Source of the DNA: Dysgonamonadaceae bacterium
GTDB taxonomy: Bacteria > Bacteroidota > Bacteroidia > Bacteroidales > Azobacteroidaceae
Reading direction: 5' to 3'
Length of the DNA stretch: 8,845 nt
NCBI GenBank assembly: GCA_031284225.1
Contig: JAITAH010000179.1
Location: forward strand, 1-8,845
Shown here piece by piece: positions 1 to 7,093 of the stretch (within the stretch, counting starts at the first letter, position 1; each line of letters opens with the position of its first letter). The notes beneath the pieces were generated by a model. That model saw nothing but the letters and a program-made list of their open reading frames with translations, ran no database searches and had not been told where the DNA came from. The position numbers and the translations under genes are program-made.

Positions 1-152
1 AGCGGGGTAACAAGCATCGGTAAGTTTTCGTCGGTAAGCGAAGAACCTACAATGGAATTGCTTGGCGAATTTTCCAAAAAATCGTCGCAGGCAACAAGCG
101 GAAGCATTGCTGCAAGTACGAGAGAGAAAATTATTTTATTAAACTTTTTCAT
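1..152 (-). CDS. SusD/RagB-like surface glycan-binding lipoprotein, N-terminal fragment
   Basis: The reading frame starts with ATG at 152-150 and runs open to the left edge, giving 50 codons. It begins MKKFNKIIFSLVLAAM, followed by PLVAC and then DDFLENSPSN. This is a lipoprotein signal peptide: two lysines, a hydrophobic core, a lipobox ending at Cys22, and Asp at +2 and +3, which fits the acidic signal that sends Bacteroidota lipoproteins to the cell surface. 'CDDFLE' after the lipobox is very common in SusD proteins. SusD partners cap the SusC barrel and bind glycan outside the cell. The gene starts 11 bp after the susC stop, with a purine-rich GAAGAAAG directly before the ATG, so the two are translated from one mRNA. 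The family is normally about 500-600 residues, so most of the gene lies outside the window. The assignment rests on the N-terminus and on position; the ligand cannot be inferred. Confidence 0.9.
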   Translation of the reverse strand, partial: MKKFNKIIFSLVLAAMLPLVACDDFLENSPSNSIVGSSLTDENLPMLVTP

Positions 153-163
153 CTTTCTTCAAA

Positions 164-3100
164 TTAAAATGTTACATTAAGACCAAAGGTATAAATGCGC
201 GGCGAGGGATAGCGTCCGTTGTCCACGGAAATAAGTTTGGATCCGTTATAACCGCTTCTTTCGCCAATTTCGGGATCATAACCTTTGTATTTGGAAAATG
301 TGTACAGATTTTGCAGATTTATATAGATACGTACATTGTCCACAGCTACTTTCTTCAATAGATTTCTCGGCAATGTATATCCGAGCGATACATTCTGAAT
401 GCGCAGGTACGAACCATCTTCGATAAAACGGTCGGAAAATGCAAAATCGTAATCGGATGTTGCAGTAGATAGCGGCAAGCGTGGCGCATGCGGGTCGCCT
501 CCTACAATCTGAACATTGCGATAGTCGTTCGGCCCATTGGGATCAATCAGGTCAATTTTAGCATAATCAAGCGCGGACACAAAAAGATTGGATATGTTGC
601 GCCGCGGATTATTCATATAACGACTCACATAATTTACCACATCATTTCCGTAAACGCCCGTGAGTTGAATGCCCAAATCAAAATCTTTGTAGGTAAACGA
701 ATTATTGATACCGTAAGTGAATTTTGGTTCGGGATTACCGATAATAGTGCGGTCTTGTTCGTCTATTTTGCCGTCGCCATTTCGATCTTTATAGATGTAA
801 TCGCCAATCCAAACGCCCGAAGTTTCGTTAATAGGGAGTAAACTGCCATCGCTCAAAGTGGTTACGGCCGTGCGTGCCACATTTCCATTTTTGTCGATGT
901 GATAGAAATCAGTCGCTTTTTCAAAACGTCCGATAACCTGATAGCCGTAAAATTCGCCAATCGGCCGACCAACAATCGTTCGATTAATGATGGTTTGTCC
1001 TGTCATACCCCAAGCGTTGTCATCAACACGTCCGTACATCGAGTATTCCGAATCGGAATTATCACCCATTTCAAGCACTTTATTTCTGTTCAGCGAGAAA
1101 TTGATGCTGGTATGCCATTTAAAATCTCTTTTATTTATATTCAATGAATTAATCGTAAATTCTACTCCCGTGTTTCGCAAAGATCCGATATTTGACCATG
1201 CTAAATTTCTGCCTGCTTGAATGTATGTCGGCACGATGCGCTGCATCAGCAAATCTTTTGTCGTTTTGTTATACCAGTCGAATACAATATCGATCCGGTT
1301 GTTCAATATAGATAAATCAAACCCGGCATTAAACATATTCGTTGTTTCCCAAGTTACGTTTTCATCAAACATATTCAAAGCATAGAGTCCTGTGCCCCAA
1401 GGTGTTGTTTGAACGCCATATTTCATCAGATATGAAAAATGGTCGCTGTCGATATTCTGATTACCCATACCTCCATAACCCAAACGGAATTTCAGATTGC
1501 TTATTTCAGGCACATTTTCGAGGTATTTTGAAGCTCGCCAAGCAAGAGCGACCGACGGGAAAAGGCTCCAATATTTACCGGGTGAAAAATTGGAAGATCC
1601 ATCCCGTCTGATTGTTGCCGTAAACAAATAAGTATCGTCGTAGGAATAAAATAAGCGTCCGAATGAAGAAACCATCGGAAAATTGCCCGATTGTCCATCG
1701 GTAGCAGCCGTAGTAGCATCGCCGAGCGTTAAGTCGGGATAATCGTTCGTTGGGAATCCTTGTCTCAATCCCCAAACGTTGCTCCAGTACGATTTGCTGA
1801 ATTCCATACCTGCCATTGCCGTGAGGCGATGAACGGTGTTAAAAGTTTTATTGTAAGTCAGCGTATTTGCCCAGTTCCAAAACTTGTTGTACTGCTTTTC
1901 GACACGTCGCGTATTGTTTTCATTGAATTGTGTTTGCGATAAACGATACGTCGGTTGAAAACGATCGGAATTGGCGAAATTAAAATCAAAACCGAGTTCT
2001 GTCCGGAATGTCAATCCATCCAATATTCCTTTCGGGGTAAGTTCCAGATACCCATTTCCACGTATTCCAAGACGTTCCACACTGTTTTTAATCAGCTTCG
2101 CCATGGCCATGGGGTTGGTCGGCATAAATTGTTCATCCGCAGCTGAAAATGTTCCGTCTGCATTTTGAGCAGGCACATCCGGCGTACTGCGAATAGCTAC
2201 CTGTACCAAATTCTGGTCATTATTTGTCAATTGTTGAAACGTGTTAGACAAATTGAATGTAACGCCCGCTTTTGCCCAAGGTTTTACTTGAGAATCTACG
2301 TTTCCGGACAAATTATATCGTTGAAAACCCGATCCGACTGCAATCCCTTCCTGATTGGAATATCCTGCTCCTATATTATAAGTAGATTTGTCGGTACCAC
2401 CCGAAATCGACAAGTTATGATTATTCATAAATGCCTGATTAAAAAGTTCTTCCTGCCAGTTGGCGCCTTCGCTCAGCAAATCGGGACGAACAAAACTGTT
2501 GTTATAGTTAATCAACCCATTTTCAGCCAGAACATTGCGATGTTCGGCATATTGACGCAAATTGAGCACATCCAAACGGGAAGGTATTTCCTGCCAGCCC
2601 ATATAACCGTTATAGGTAATTTTTGCTTCGCCAGCCTGTCCGCGTTTTGTGGTAATCATAATTACGCCATTTGCGCCTCGTGAACCGTAAATGGCTGCTG
2701 CCGAAGCATCTTTCAGAATATCCATTGATACGATATCCTGCGGATTGATGGACGCCAGCGGGTTGGTAATCCCCGAAGCGCCTTGAATGGCGACTCCGTC
2801 AATCACATACAGCGGTTCGGTAGTAAGATTCAAGGAGGCTGTACCTCTGATTTTTACCGAAGCGGCGGCGCCCGGCATACCCGAAGTTTGGGTTACTTGC
2901 ACACCCGCGGCGCGTCCTTGCAAGACTTGATCCAAAGTAGTTGTTACCGACTTCAGAATAGCTTCGCTGTTAATTGAACTAACCGCCCCTGTCAGGTCGC
3001 TACGCTTCATCGTACCATAACCGATCACCACCACTTCGTCCAAGGCTTTAGTGTCTTCCTGCAACGTAATGTTGATGATTTTCCGTCCGTTTACATCCAC

Positions 3101-3352
3101 CGTTTGTGGCAGGTAGCCTACGTAAGAAAATGTTAATTTCCCGCCGCCCGGCACGTCTAAACGATAGTTCCCGTCTATATCGGAAATAGTTCCGATGTTG
3201 GCTCCGGGAACAAAAATACTTACTCCCGGCAGAGTTTCTCCGCGTTCATCCGTTACGGTTCCGGAGATCGTAATCGATTGTGCGAAAGAAAGAACGGGAA
3301 ACAAGAGAAAAAGGCATAAAAGCCCTGTTTTTGCTTTAAAAATGTTCCTCAT
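164..3352 (-). CDS. SusC-like TonB-dependent outer-membrane transporter
   Basis: This 1062-residue protein is full length for the SusC/RagA family. It imports oligosaccharides across the outer membrane using energy from TonB-ExbBD. A signal peptide covers residues 1-24 (LLCLFLLFPVLSFA, cut before Gln25). A carboxypeptidase-regulatory-like beta-sandwich follows at about 27-98 (ISGTVTDERGETLPGVSI, SYVGY). The SusC TonB-box-like segment EVVVIGYG is at 106-113. The plug domain spans about 115-238, with LYVIDG at 181-186 and the hallmark DILKDASAAAIYGSRGANG at 211-229. The rest is the 22-strand barrel, ending in ...GLNVTF with the terminal Phe expected for barrel assembly. The ATG start is preceded by an AT-rich leader with no clear Shine-Dalgarno, normal in this phylum. 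The downstream susD confirms the pair. Lying 451 bp after GH115, it probably has its own promoter. No frameshift or missing motif is seen. The substrate cannot be read from the sequence. Confidence 0.97.
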   Translation of the reverse strand: MRNIFKAKTGLLCLFLLFPVLSFAQSITISGTVTDERGETLPGVSIFVPGANIGTISDIDGNYRLDVPGGGKLTFSYVGYLPQTVDVNGRKIINITLQEDTKALDEVVVIGYGTMKRSDLTGAVSSINSEAILKSVTTTLDQVLQGRAAGVQVTQTSGMPGAAASVKIRGTASLNLTTEPLYVIDGVAIQGASGITNPLASINPQDIVSMDILKDASAAAIYGSRGANGVIMITTKRGQAGEAKITYNGYMGWQEIPSRLDVLNLRQYAEHRNVLAENGLINYNNSFVRPDLLSEGANWQEELFNQAFMNNHNLSISGGTDKSTYNIGAGYSNQEGIAVGSGFQRYNLSGNVDSQVKPWAKAGVTFNLSNTFQQLTNNDQNLVQVAIRSTPDVPAQNADGTFSAADEQFMPTNPMAMAKLIKNSVERLGIRGNGYLELTPKGILDGLTFRTELGFDFNFANSDRFQPTYRLSQTQFNENNTRRVEKQYNKFWNWANTLTYNKTFNTVHRLTAMAGMEFSKSYWSNVWGLRQGFPTNDYPDLTLGDATTAATDGQSGNFPMVSSFGRLFYSYDDTYLFTATIRRDGSSNFSPGKYWSLFPSVALAWRASKYLENVPEISNLKFRLGYGGMGNQNIDSDHFSYLMKYGVQTTPWGTGLYALNMFDENVTWETTNMFNAGFDLSILNNRIDIVFDWYNKTTKDLLMQRIVPTYIQAGRNLAWSNIGSLRNTGVEFTINSLNINKRDFKWHTSINFSLNRNKVLEMGDNSDSEYSMYGRVDDNAWGMTGQTIINRTIVGRPIGEFYGYQVIGRFEKATDFYHIDKNGNVARTAVTTLSDGSLLPINETSGVWIGDYIYKDRNGDGKIDEQDRTIIGNPEPKFTYGINNSFTYKDFDLGIQLTGVYGNDVVNYVSRYMNNPRRNISNLFVSALDYAKIDLIDPNGPNDYRNVQIVGGDPHAPRLPLSTATSDYDFAFSDRFIEDGSYLRIQNVSLGYTLPRNLLKKVAVDNVRIYINLQNLYTFSKYKGYDPEIGERSGYNGSKLISVDNGRYPSPRIYTFGLNVTF

Positions 3353-3399
3353 AATATTCTATGTTAATAATAATGAAAATTTAAGATTAAATTTCGTTA

Positions 3400-3407
3400 C
3401 AAAGATA
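3400..3407 (-). promoter_or_regulatory. Candidate Bacteroidota -7 promoter element for susCD
   Basis: The minus strand reads TATCTTTG here, an exact match to the Bacteroidota -7 consensus TAnnTTTG. Transcription would start near 3393, giving a leader of about 40 nt before the susC ATG at 3352. No TTTG-like -33 element is found at the expected distance of about 19-20 bp upstream (around 3427-3430); that stretch is simply AT-rich. A promoter with a weak -33 box is plausible where an activator is required, as is usual for PULs, but this is inference from a short motif. Confidence 0.5.
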
Positions 3408-3507
3408 TAACCTCTTCCGAAAAATTTATATATAAACAGGTGCAAAGATTTGCGTAATTGATACATGATTTTGGCGTATGTGTGAATTGTTTTCGTGTAT
3501 GTTACAT

Positions 3508-3564
3508 CCGCCGTTATCTTTTCGCCGGCGGCAGTCAAGCCGATTGCATCCAGCGTTCCGCCGG
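3508..3564. repeat. Three-arm GC-rich inverted repeats able to form alternative hairpins
   Basis: Arm A is CCGCCG at 3508-3513. Arm B is CCGGCGG at 3525-3531. Arm C is CCGCCGG at 3558-3564. A pairs with the last six bases of B (6-bp stem, 12-nt loop), and B pairs fully with C (7-bp stem, 26-nt loop), so the two stems exclude each other. The arms sit in the GC-rich island roughly 100-160 bp upstream of the susC -7 candidate. If transcription enters from GH115 or from a further upstream promoter, the RNA could switch between two folds. No U-tract follows either stem in the minus direction, so this is not a simple terminator. Function is unknown. Confidence 0.4.
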
Positions 3565-3640
3565 ATTGTTTCCGCTCGTTACGCCGCTGCGCTTTCAAAT
3601 CTGAGTTCGAGAGAAGAAATAACTGTTTATTGCTTATGTA

Positions 3641-3700
3641 TCAATAGAATACTGTAAATGTCGGATGATACAAAGGGCGTATAATTCATTTTTCTATTGA
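3641..3700. repeat. 9-bp inverted repeat with 42-bp spacer
   Basis: TCAATAGAA at 3641-3649 is the exact reverse complement of TTCTATTGA at 3692-3700. The arms are AT-rich and far apart, so a stable RNA stem is unlikely; a pair of protein-binding half-sites is possible. In AT-rich DNA some chance matches of this size are expected, so the call is weak. Confidence 0.25.
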
Positions 3701-3728
3701 AATATGTATATCCTACGGATAATTCATT
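3681..3728. repeat. 10-bp direct repeat ATAATTCATT, two copies
   Basis: ATAATTCATT occurs at 3681-3690 and again at 3719-3728, 38 bp apart from start to start. The second copy overlaps the left arm of the CGGATAA/TTATCCG dyad. This could be a repeated regulator site in the GH115-susC gap, or chance in AT-rich sequence. Confidence 0.25.
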
Positions 3729-3744
3729 CGTTGATTTTTATCCG
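3716..3744. repeat. CGGATAA-N15-TTATCCG dyad downstream of GH115
   Basis: CGGATAA at 3716-3722 and TTATCCG at 3738-3744 form a perfect 7-bp inverted repeat with a 15-nt spacer. The arm centres are 22 bp apart, about two helical turns, as in many operators for dimeric regulators. It starts about 60 bp after the GH115 stop. In RNA it could also form a hairpin at the 3' end of the GH115 transcript, but no U-run follows, so it is not a classical terminator. Operator or 3'-end stabilising stem are both possible. Confidence 0.35.
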
Positions 3745-3803
3745 AAAAACATTTTTCTTATCCCGAACTCAGGTTTCAAATCGATGACATTGTGTGGTTC
3801 TGC

Positions 3804-6278
3804 TTACGGGTACGATGCCGGCGCTCCCAGATAAGCCGGTTTAACGCCGCCGGTGTTGATAACTATTTTTTCCAGCACAATCCCCGGCTCCAACACTCGG
3901 AAACGCAGGCTGTGTTTGCCTGCCGTCGCAACAGTATGCTTCGTGATGCTGCGAATGATGCTCTCGGCTTGCCATTGCCCCAGTTCGCCGCGGTAATGCC
4001 CGTTGAAATTGACGATTTCTTCCCGGTTTCCATCGAAGGAAACTGCGTAACGCAGCCCTTGGTTGGCATTGAAATTCAGTGTGGGCGCTAAAAAGACTTC
4101 TACTTCAAACGTTCCTGTCGATTGAAACACAACGTCGTATTCTAAATAGACGGTTTCTCCGGCCGCCGGGTAGCTGTTTGCAGGGAAAGTGGTTACCGCC
4201 GATCGGGTTTTTCCCAAGTCGGGGATGACTGCCCAGCGCATGTTCTCCGGAGCTTGCGACCGCATGAAATTTTCCGCTTCGATAGCAATATATCCGTCGT
4301 GTTCGGTAAACGGCGCGCGAGGCTCGGAAGGGGCGATGTATTCGACGTTTGGCTGGATACTTTTGAGCGGTTGTTGCCAATAGGTGTAACCGATACGCAC
4401 CTGATCCATCAGATGCGCCCATTTGCCGCCGGCGATCTCCCGGTTGTAATGAACCGTCAGTAGCGAATCCCGTTCAAAACATTCTTTCACTTTGTCGGCC
4501 CATGCATTGGCGCGCGAATCGTGTAAAGCGGCATAGCGTTTATTCAGGGCTACCGCGTAGTACATTTCGTAGAGATTGCATACGGCATTTATCGGGAAGA
4601 GCGCCAATTCGTCGAAAGCATCGCGACAGTTGGCCGGCAACAGGTTGTAAAGCCGGAACGCATCGAGCGCCAGGTTTTTATAGTCGGCAACCGCCGTTTC
4701 AAATTCGTTGTAATGATCTAAACTGTATGTTTGTTCGTTCAATAATTCGGGAGATACCCGCCGGGTGTATTTGGCGTAAAGAGTAAGGAGCCGTGCGGCT
4801 TCCCGTGCGTATTTTTCGCCGAATTGCCGGGCGCACCAGTCTTCGGTATATTGAAATAAATTGCCGGCATGGAAGCGGTTGGGATTCCAAGCCATATCGA
4901 GGAAAAAACTGATGGGAAACTCCATTGGTTTCAGATCGCCGACATTGACCACCCAAAGTTTATCGACGCCATGCGCGTAAGTCAAATTCATCTGTTCCCA
5001 AATCCGTTGAATCTGGCTGATGTTGACCCATTTGTAGTTACGCGGGCCGCCCACATAGTCGAAATGGTAATACATTCCGTAGCCGCCTTGGCGTTTGGGT
5101 GCGTTAATATCGGGTAACTTGCGTACGTTTCCCCAGTTATCGTCGCAAAGCAGCAGCGTGATATCGTCGGGAACGCGCATCCCTTTATCGTAATAGTCCT
5201 GTACTTCTTTATACAATGCCCAGACTTGGGGCGTTTTTTCCGGTTTTTTTCCGGTTACGTTTTCAATAATTTGCCGCTGGTCGGTTACGACTTTTTCCAG
5301 CAAAGCAATGTCGGCGCTTTCGCTCATCGGCTCGTCGCCGTCGCCTCTCATGCCGACCGTTACCAGCGTTTCGTAGTTTTTCATCCGTTCCATGCCGCCG
5401 CGCCAAAAATCCTGTAACAGGTTAGGGTTTTTGTTGTAATTCCAGTCTCCGGATCCGTAACGCCGCCATTCGTTGTGTGCGCGTCCCATCGGTTCGTGGT
5501 GGGAAGTTCCGATGATGATTCCCATTTCGTCGGCTAATGCACCGTTCAGCGGATCGTCGTCGTAGAAAGCGTTTCCCCACATGGCCGGCCAAAGAAAATT
5601 CCCTTTCAGACGAAGAATCAATTCAAACATGTGTTCGTACATCCGGGCGTTGACACCGCCGAATTTCTCTACGCACCAGCCCTGAAAGGCGGGCGCCTCG
5701 TCGTTGATGAAGATACCCCGATAGGTTACCGCCGGTTCGCCGTCGGTGTATTTTCCGGGTTTGACATATAGGTTTTCCTGATGCGATACGGGTACGTCGG
5801 CCCACCAATACCAGGGCGATACGCCGATTTGTCGCGACAGTTCGTAAATGCCGAATATTGTTCCCCGCTTGTCGCTTCCGGCAATGACTAATCCTTTATT
5901 GACGCCCGGCGCGGGGTTGTCGATGGTCTGGATAATGTATTTTTCAATCTTTCCGGCAAGCTCTTTCCCGTTGATTTTACTTTCCTTTATCAGGCGGTCG
6001 ATAGCGGCAGATTTGCCTGCCGTGCCGATGATAATAACCGAAGTTCCTCCTGTCGCCGGCGTATTGCCGGTTACTTTACGAAAGTCGTCTTTGAGATCGT
6101 TCACCGCGCGAAGCACGCCTTTATGGTCGGCTTCGTCGGATAAGACAGGTACAGGTTTGCCATCTGTTATCAGCGGAAACCACGAGCTTTCGCCTTCCGC
6201 AAAGACGAACGGCTCCTGCCCGGAAAGGCTGCCTGCCGAAAGCAGCAGGACGGCTAAAAAGACGGTTAGATTTCTCAT
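3804..6278 (-). CDS. Glycoside hydrolase family 115, alpha-glucuronidase type, exported
   Basis: This 824-residue protein is full length for GH115, whose known members remove (4-O-methyl-)alpha-glucuronic acid from polymeric xylan, or in some cases from arabinogalactan side chains. Residues 1-20 are a signal peptide (FLAVLLLSAGSLSG). A GH67-N-like alpha/beta domain spans about 25-175. The TIM-barrel catalytic domain spans about 180-520, with NDEAP at 192-196, SHHEPMGRAHNEW at 259-271, GMRGDGDEPM at 309-318 and LCDDNWGN at 377-384. Arg311, Asp315 and Asn381 probably match the R328, D332 and N398 active-site residues I recall for B. ovatus BoAgu115A, since the offset is constant at 17; this comes from memory, not an alignment. 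A helical linker and a beta-sandwich C-terminal domain (about 659-815, IEAENF, PTLNFNANQG) complete the family layout. The ATG start gives a clean signal peptide. No Shine-Dalgarno; an AT-rich repeat lies upstream. There is no lipobox, so it is probably periplasmic. Confidence 0.95.
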   Translation of the reverse strand: MRNLTVFLAVLLLSAGSLSGQEPFVFAEGESSWFPLITDGKPVPVLSDEADHKGVLRAVNDLKDDFRKVTGNTPATGGTSVIIIGTAGKSAAIDRLIKESKINGKELAGKIEKYIIQTIDNPAPGVNKGLVIAGSDKRGTIFGIYELSRQIGVSPWYWWADVPVSHQENLYVKPGKYTDGEPAVTYRGIFINDEAPAFQGWCVEKFGGVNARMYEHMFELILRLKGNFLWPAMWGNAFYDDDPLNGALADEMGIIIGTSHHEPMGRAHNEWRRYGSGDWNYNKNPNLLQDFWRGGMERMKNYETLVTVGMRGDGDEPMSESADIALLEKVVTDQRQIIENVTGKKPEKTPQVWALYKEVQDYYDKGMRVPDDITLLLCDDNWGNVRKLPDINAPKRQGGYGMYYHFDYVGGPRNYKWVNISQIQRIWEQMNLTYAHGVDKLWVVNVGDLKPMEFPISFFLDMAWNPNRFHAGNLFQYTEDWCARQFGEKYAREAARLLTLYAKYTRRVSPELLNEQTYSLDHYNEFETAVADYKNLALDAFRLYNLLPANCRDAFDELALFPINAVCNLYEMYYAVALNKRYAALHDSRANAWADKVKECFERDSLLTVHYNREIAGGKWAHLMDQVRIGYTYWQQPLKSIQPNVEYIAPSEPRAPFTEHDGYIAIEAENFMRSQAPENMRWAVIPDLGKTRSAVTTFPANSYPAAGETVYLEYDVVFQSTGTFEVEVFLAPTLNFNANQGLRYAVSFDGNREEIVNFNGHYRGELGQWQAESIIRSITKHTVATAGKHSLRFRVLEPGIVLEKIVINTGGVKPAYLGAPASYP

Positions 6279-6303
6279 TTGTTTCGATGTTTTACACGTT
6301 ATG

Positions 6304-6325
6304 TTTATTGTTTATCATTGTTTAT
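6304..6325 (-). repeat. AT-rich leader motif shared by GH115 and lipoprotein genes (copy 1)
   Basis: This 22-bp stretch matches 7007-7028 at 21 of 22 positions; the core is ATAAACAATGATAAAC on the minus strand. It lies 25 nt before the GH115 ATG, while the second copy lies 10 nt before the lipoprotein ATG. A-rich, structure-free leaders aid translation in Bacteroidota, so a translation-enhancing role is the simplest reading. The unequal spacing argues against a fixed ribosome-binding site. A copy made by local duplication is also possible. Confidence 0.45.
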
Positions 6326-6354
6326 TTGTTGAATTGTTTATTTGTTGAATTGTT
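6317..6354. repeat. Tandem repeat, period 16 bp, about 2.4 copies
   Basis: TTTATTTGTTGAATTG occurs twice back to back at 6321-6336 and 6337-6352, and the 16-bp period holds without mismatch from 6317 to 6354. The array fills the middle of the 97-bp gap between the lipoprotein stop and the GH115 start. Such arrays can change copy number by slippage, which could alter leader length and GH115 expression. No promoter motif is recognised in this gap, so it probably lies within a shared mRNA. Confidence 0.6.
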
Positions 6355-6375
6355 GAATTATTCACTTCTTAAAAG

Positions 6376-6996
6376 TCATTTATATAGTACTATCTCAGCC
6401 GTATGATTATGGTATTGTTCTGCAGGGGCTTGAGGAGTTATCTCTTTACCTTCAAACTCTATGCGATAACAGTTAGCAAAACGGTTACGAGTGTTTCTAT
6501 AATAACTCTTTGGAATATCCCAATAGGTAACAAACTCATGTACCGCTTCATCGCCAAATACATAAGGGCATTTCAGCTTGTAAGTGAGCATTCTCATTTC
6601 GGGACAATTTTTTACCCATAAACTAAAACTATTCGACAAATAGCAATAACCATTATTCTCTCTCTCCATTCCTATTCCGGGACGGTTAACATCAGGTTCA
6701 AAGCCTGGCCGAGCCGGAACATTGTAAATGTCATTATCCCAATTCTCACACGGTTGGGAAACAATAATATCCAGTACGTATAAATCATCCTTTACTGAGC
6801 CTGCCTGAGCCTGCTCTTCAGCGACAAAACACCACTCCAAGCCAATCCCTTTTACCAAATCATTACCGGAAGCATCCTGAAAATTCAAGGCTAAATTATA
6901 GGTAATAGTTTCCGGTTCATGGTCGGGAAAGAGAAAACAGGAAGAAAAATTCATTATCACAAATACTAATAAGCCTGATATTTTTAACGTTTTCAT
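6376..6996 (-). CDS. Uncharacterised six-cysteine lipoprotein
   Basis: This 206-residue protein has a lipoprotein signal peptide: MKTLKISGLLVFVIMNFSSC, with the lipid-anchored Cys at 20. The next residues (FLFPDHEPE) have acidic residues only from +6, a weaker surface-export signal than that of the susD product. The mature part has six cysteines at 56, 83, 118, 131, 143 and 176, enough for three disulfides in the periplasm or at the surface. It is rich in aromatics (for example YWDIPKSYYRN at 158-168) and looks like a single compact beta-rich domain without transmembrane segments. I do not recognise the family. It sits between two glycoside hydrolase genes, so an accessory glycan-binding role is possible but unproven; a role in cell-envelope upkeep is an alternative. 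It is more AT-rich than GH9 next to it. The ATG at 6996 is chosen because it gives a complete signal peptide; an overlapping ATG at 7001-6999 ends after two codons. Confidence 0.85.
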   Translation of the reverse strand: MKTLKISGLLVFVIMNFSSCFLFPDHEPETITYNLALNFQDASGNDLVKGIGLEWCFVAEEQAQAGSVKDDLYVLDIIVSQPCENWDNDIYNVPARPGFEPDVNRPGIGMERENNGYCYLSNSFSLWVKNCPEMRMLTYKLKCPYVFGDEAVHEFVTYWDIPKSYYRNTRNRFANCYRIEFEGKEITPQAPAEQYHNHTAEIVLYK

Positions 6997-7006
6997 CGCA
7001 TTTATA

Positions 7007-7028
7007 TTTATGGTTTATCATTGTTTAT
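7007..7028 (-). repeat. AT-rich leader motif (copy 2), upstream of the lipoprotein gene
   Basis: Second copy of the 22-bp motif found at 6304-6325, with one mismatch. It ends 10 nt before the lipoprotein ATG, where an A-rich translation leader would be expected. No purine-rich Shine-Dalgarno is present in this leader. Confidence 0.45.
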
Positions 7029-7050
7029 CCTGTTTTCAAGACGGCGTTTG

Positions 7051-7093
7051 TGTGCGATCGACGCACAGGCCTGTATCGCATCGACGTATATAC
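7051..7093. repeat. Cluster of GC-rich palindromes between GH9 and the lipoprotein gene
   Basis: TGTGCG (7051-7056) and CGCACA (7062-7067) form a 6-bp stem around the loop ATCGA. ACAGGCCTGT (7065-7074) is a perfect 10-bp palindrome. TGCGAT (7053-7058) also pairs with ATCGCA (7075-7080), and GTATATAC (7086-7093) is another palindrome. The elements overlap and would compete. No T-run follows in the direction of transcription, so it is not a standard terminator for GH9. It may be an RNA-processing or stabilising structure between genes of unequal expression, a regulator site, or a remnant of an intergenic repeat. Confidence 0.4.

Larger units (their letters stand above)
3353..3803. other. 451-bp non-coding region between GH115 and susC
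   Basis: This is the longest stretch in the window without a supported gene. It is AT-rich at both ends with a GC-rich island at about 3505-3595. It holds the -7 candidate at 3400-3407, a set of GC-rich inverted repeats (3508-3564), a 9-bp inverted repeat (3641-3700) and a 7-bp dyad close to the end of GH115 (3716-3744). There is no stem followed by a T-run on the minus strand, so no intrinsic terminator is called for GH115. Reading frames inside it start at non-ATG codons, cross the promoter candidate and resemble no protein I know. Confidence 0.7.

Noticed and set aside
488..841. 117-codon plus-strand frame
   Set aside because: Antisense to the barrel region of susC, with no recognisable protein features.
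2165..2683. 172-codon plus-strand frame
   Set aside because: It lies wholly antisense to the coding sequence of susC, which is a full-length, well-conserved transporter; a shadow frame.
3359..3598. 79-codon minus-strand frame in the gap upstream of susC
   Set aside because: It starts with TTG, crosses the -7 promoter candidate and the AT-rich leader, has low-complexity ends and resembles no protein family I know.
3744..3757. GAAAAA/TTTTTC hairpin as a GH115 terminator
   Set aside because: The stem is only six mostly A-T pairs with a 2-nt loop, too small and weak to call a terminator.
5848..6348. 166-codon plus-strand frame antisense to the GH115 N-terminal region
   Set aside because: Antisense to a confident gene, ends in the AT-rich repeat, and shows no domain.
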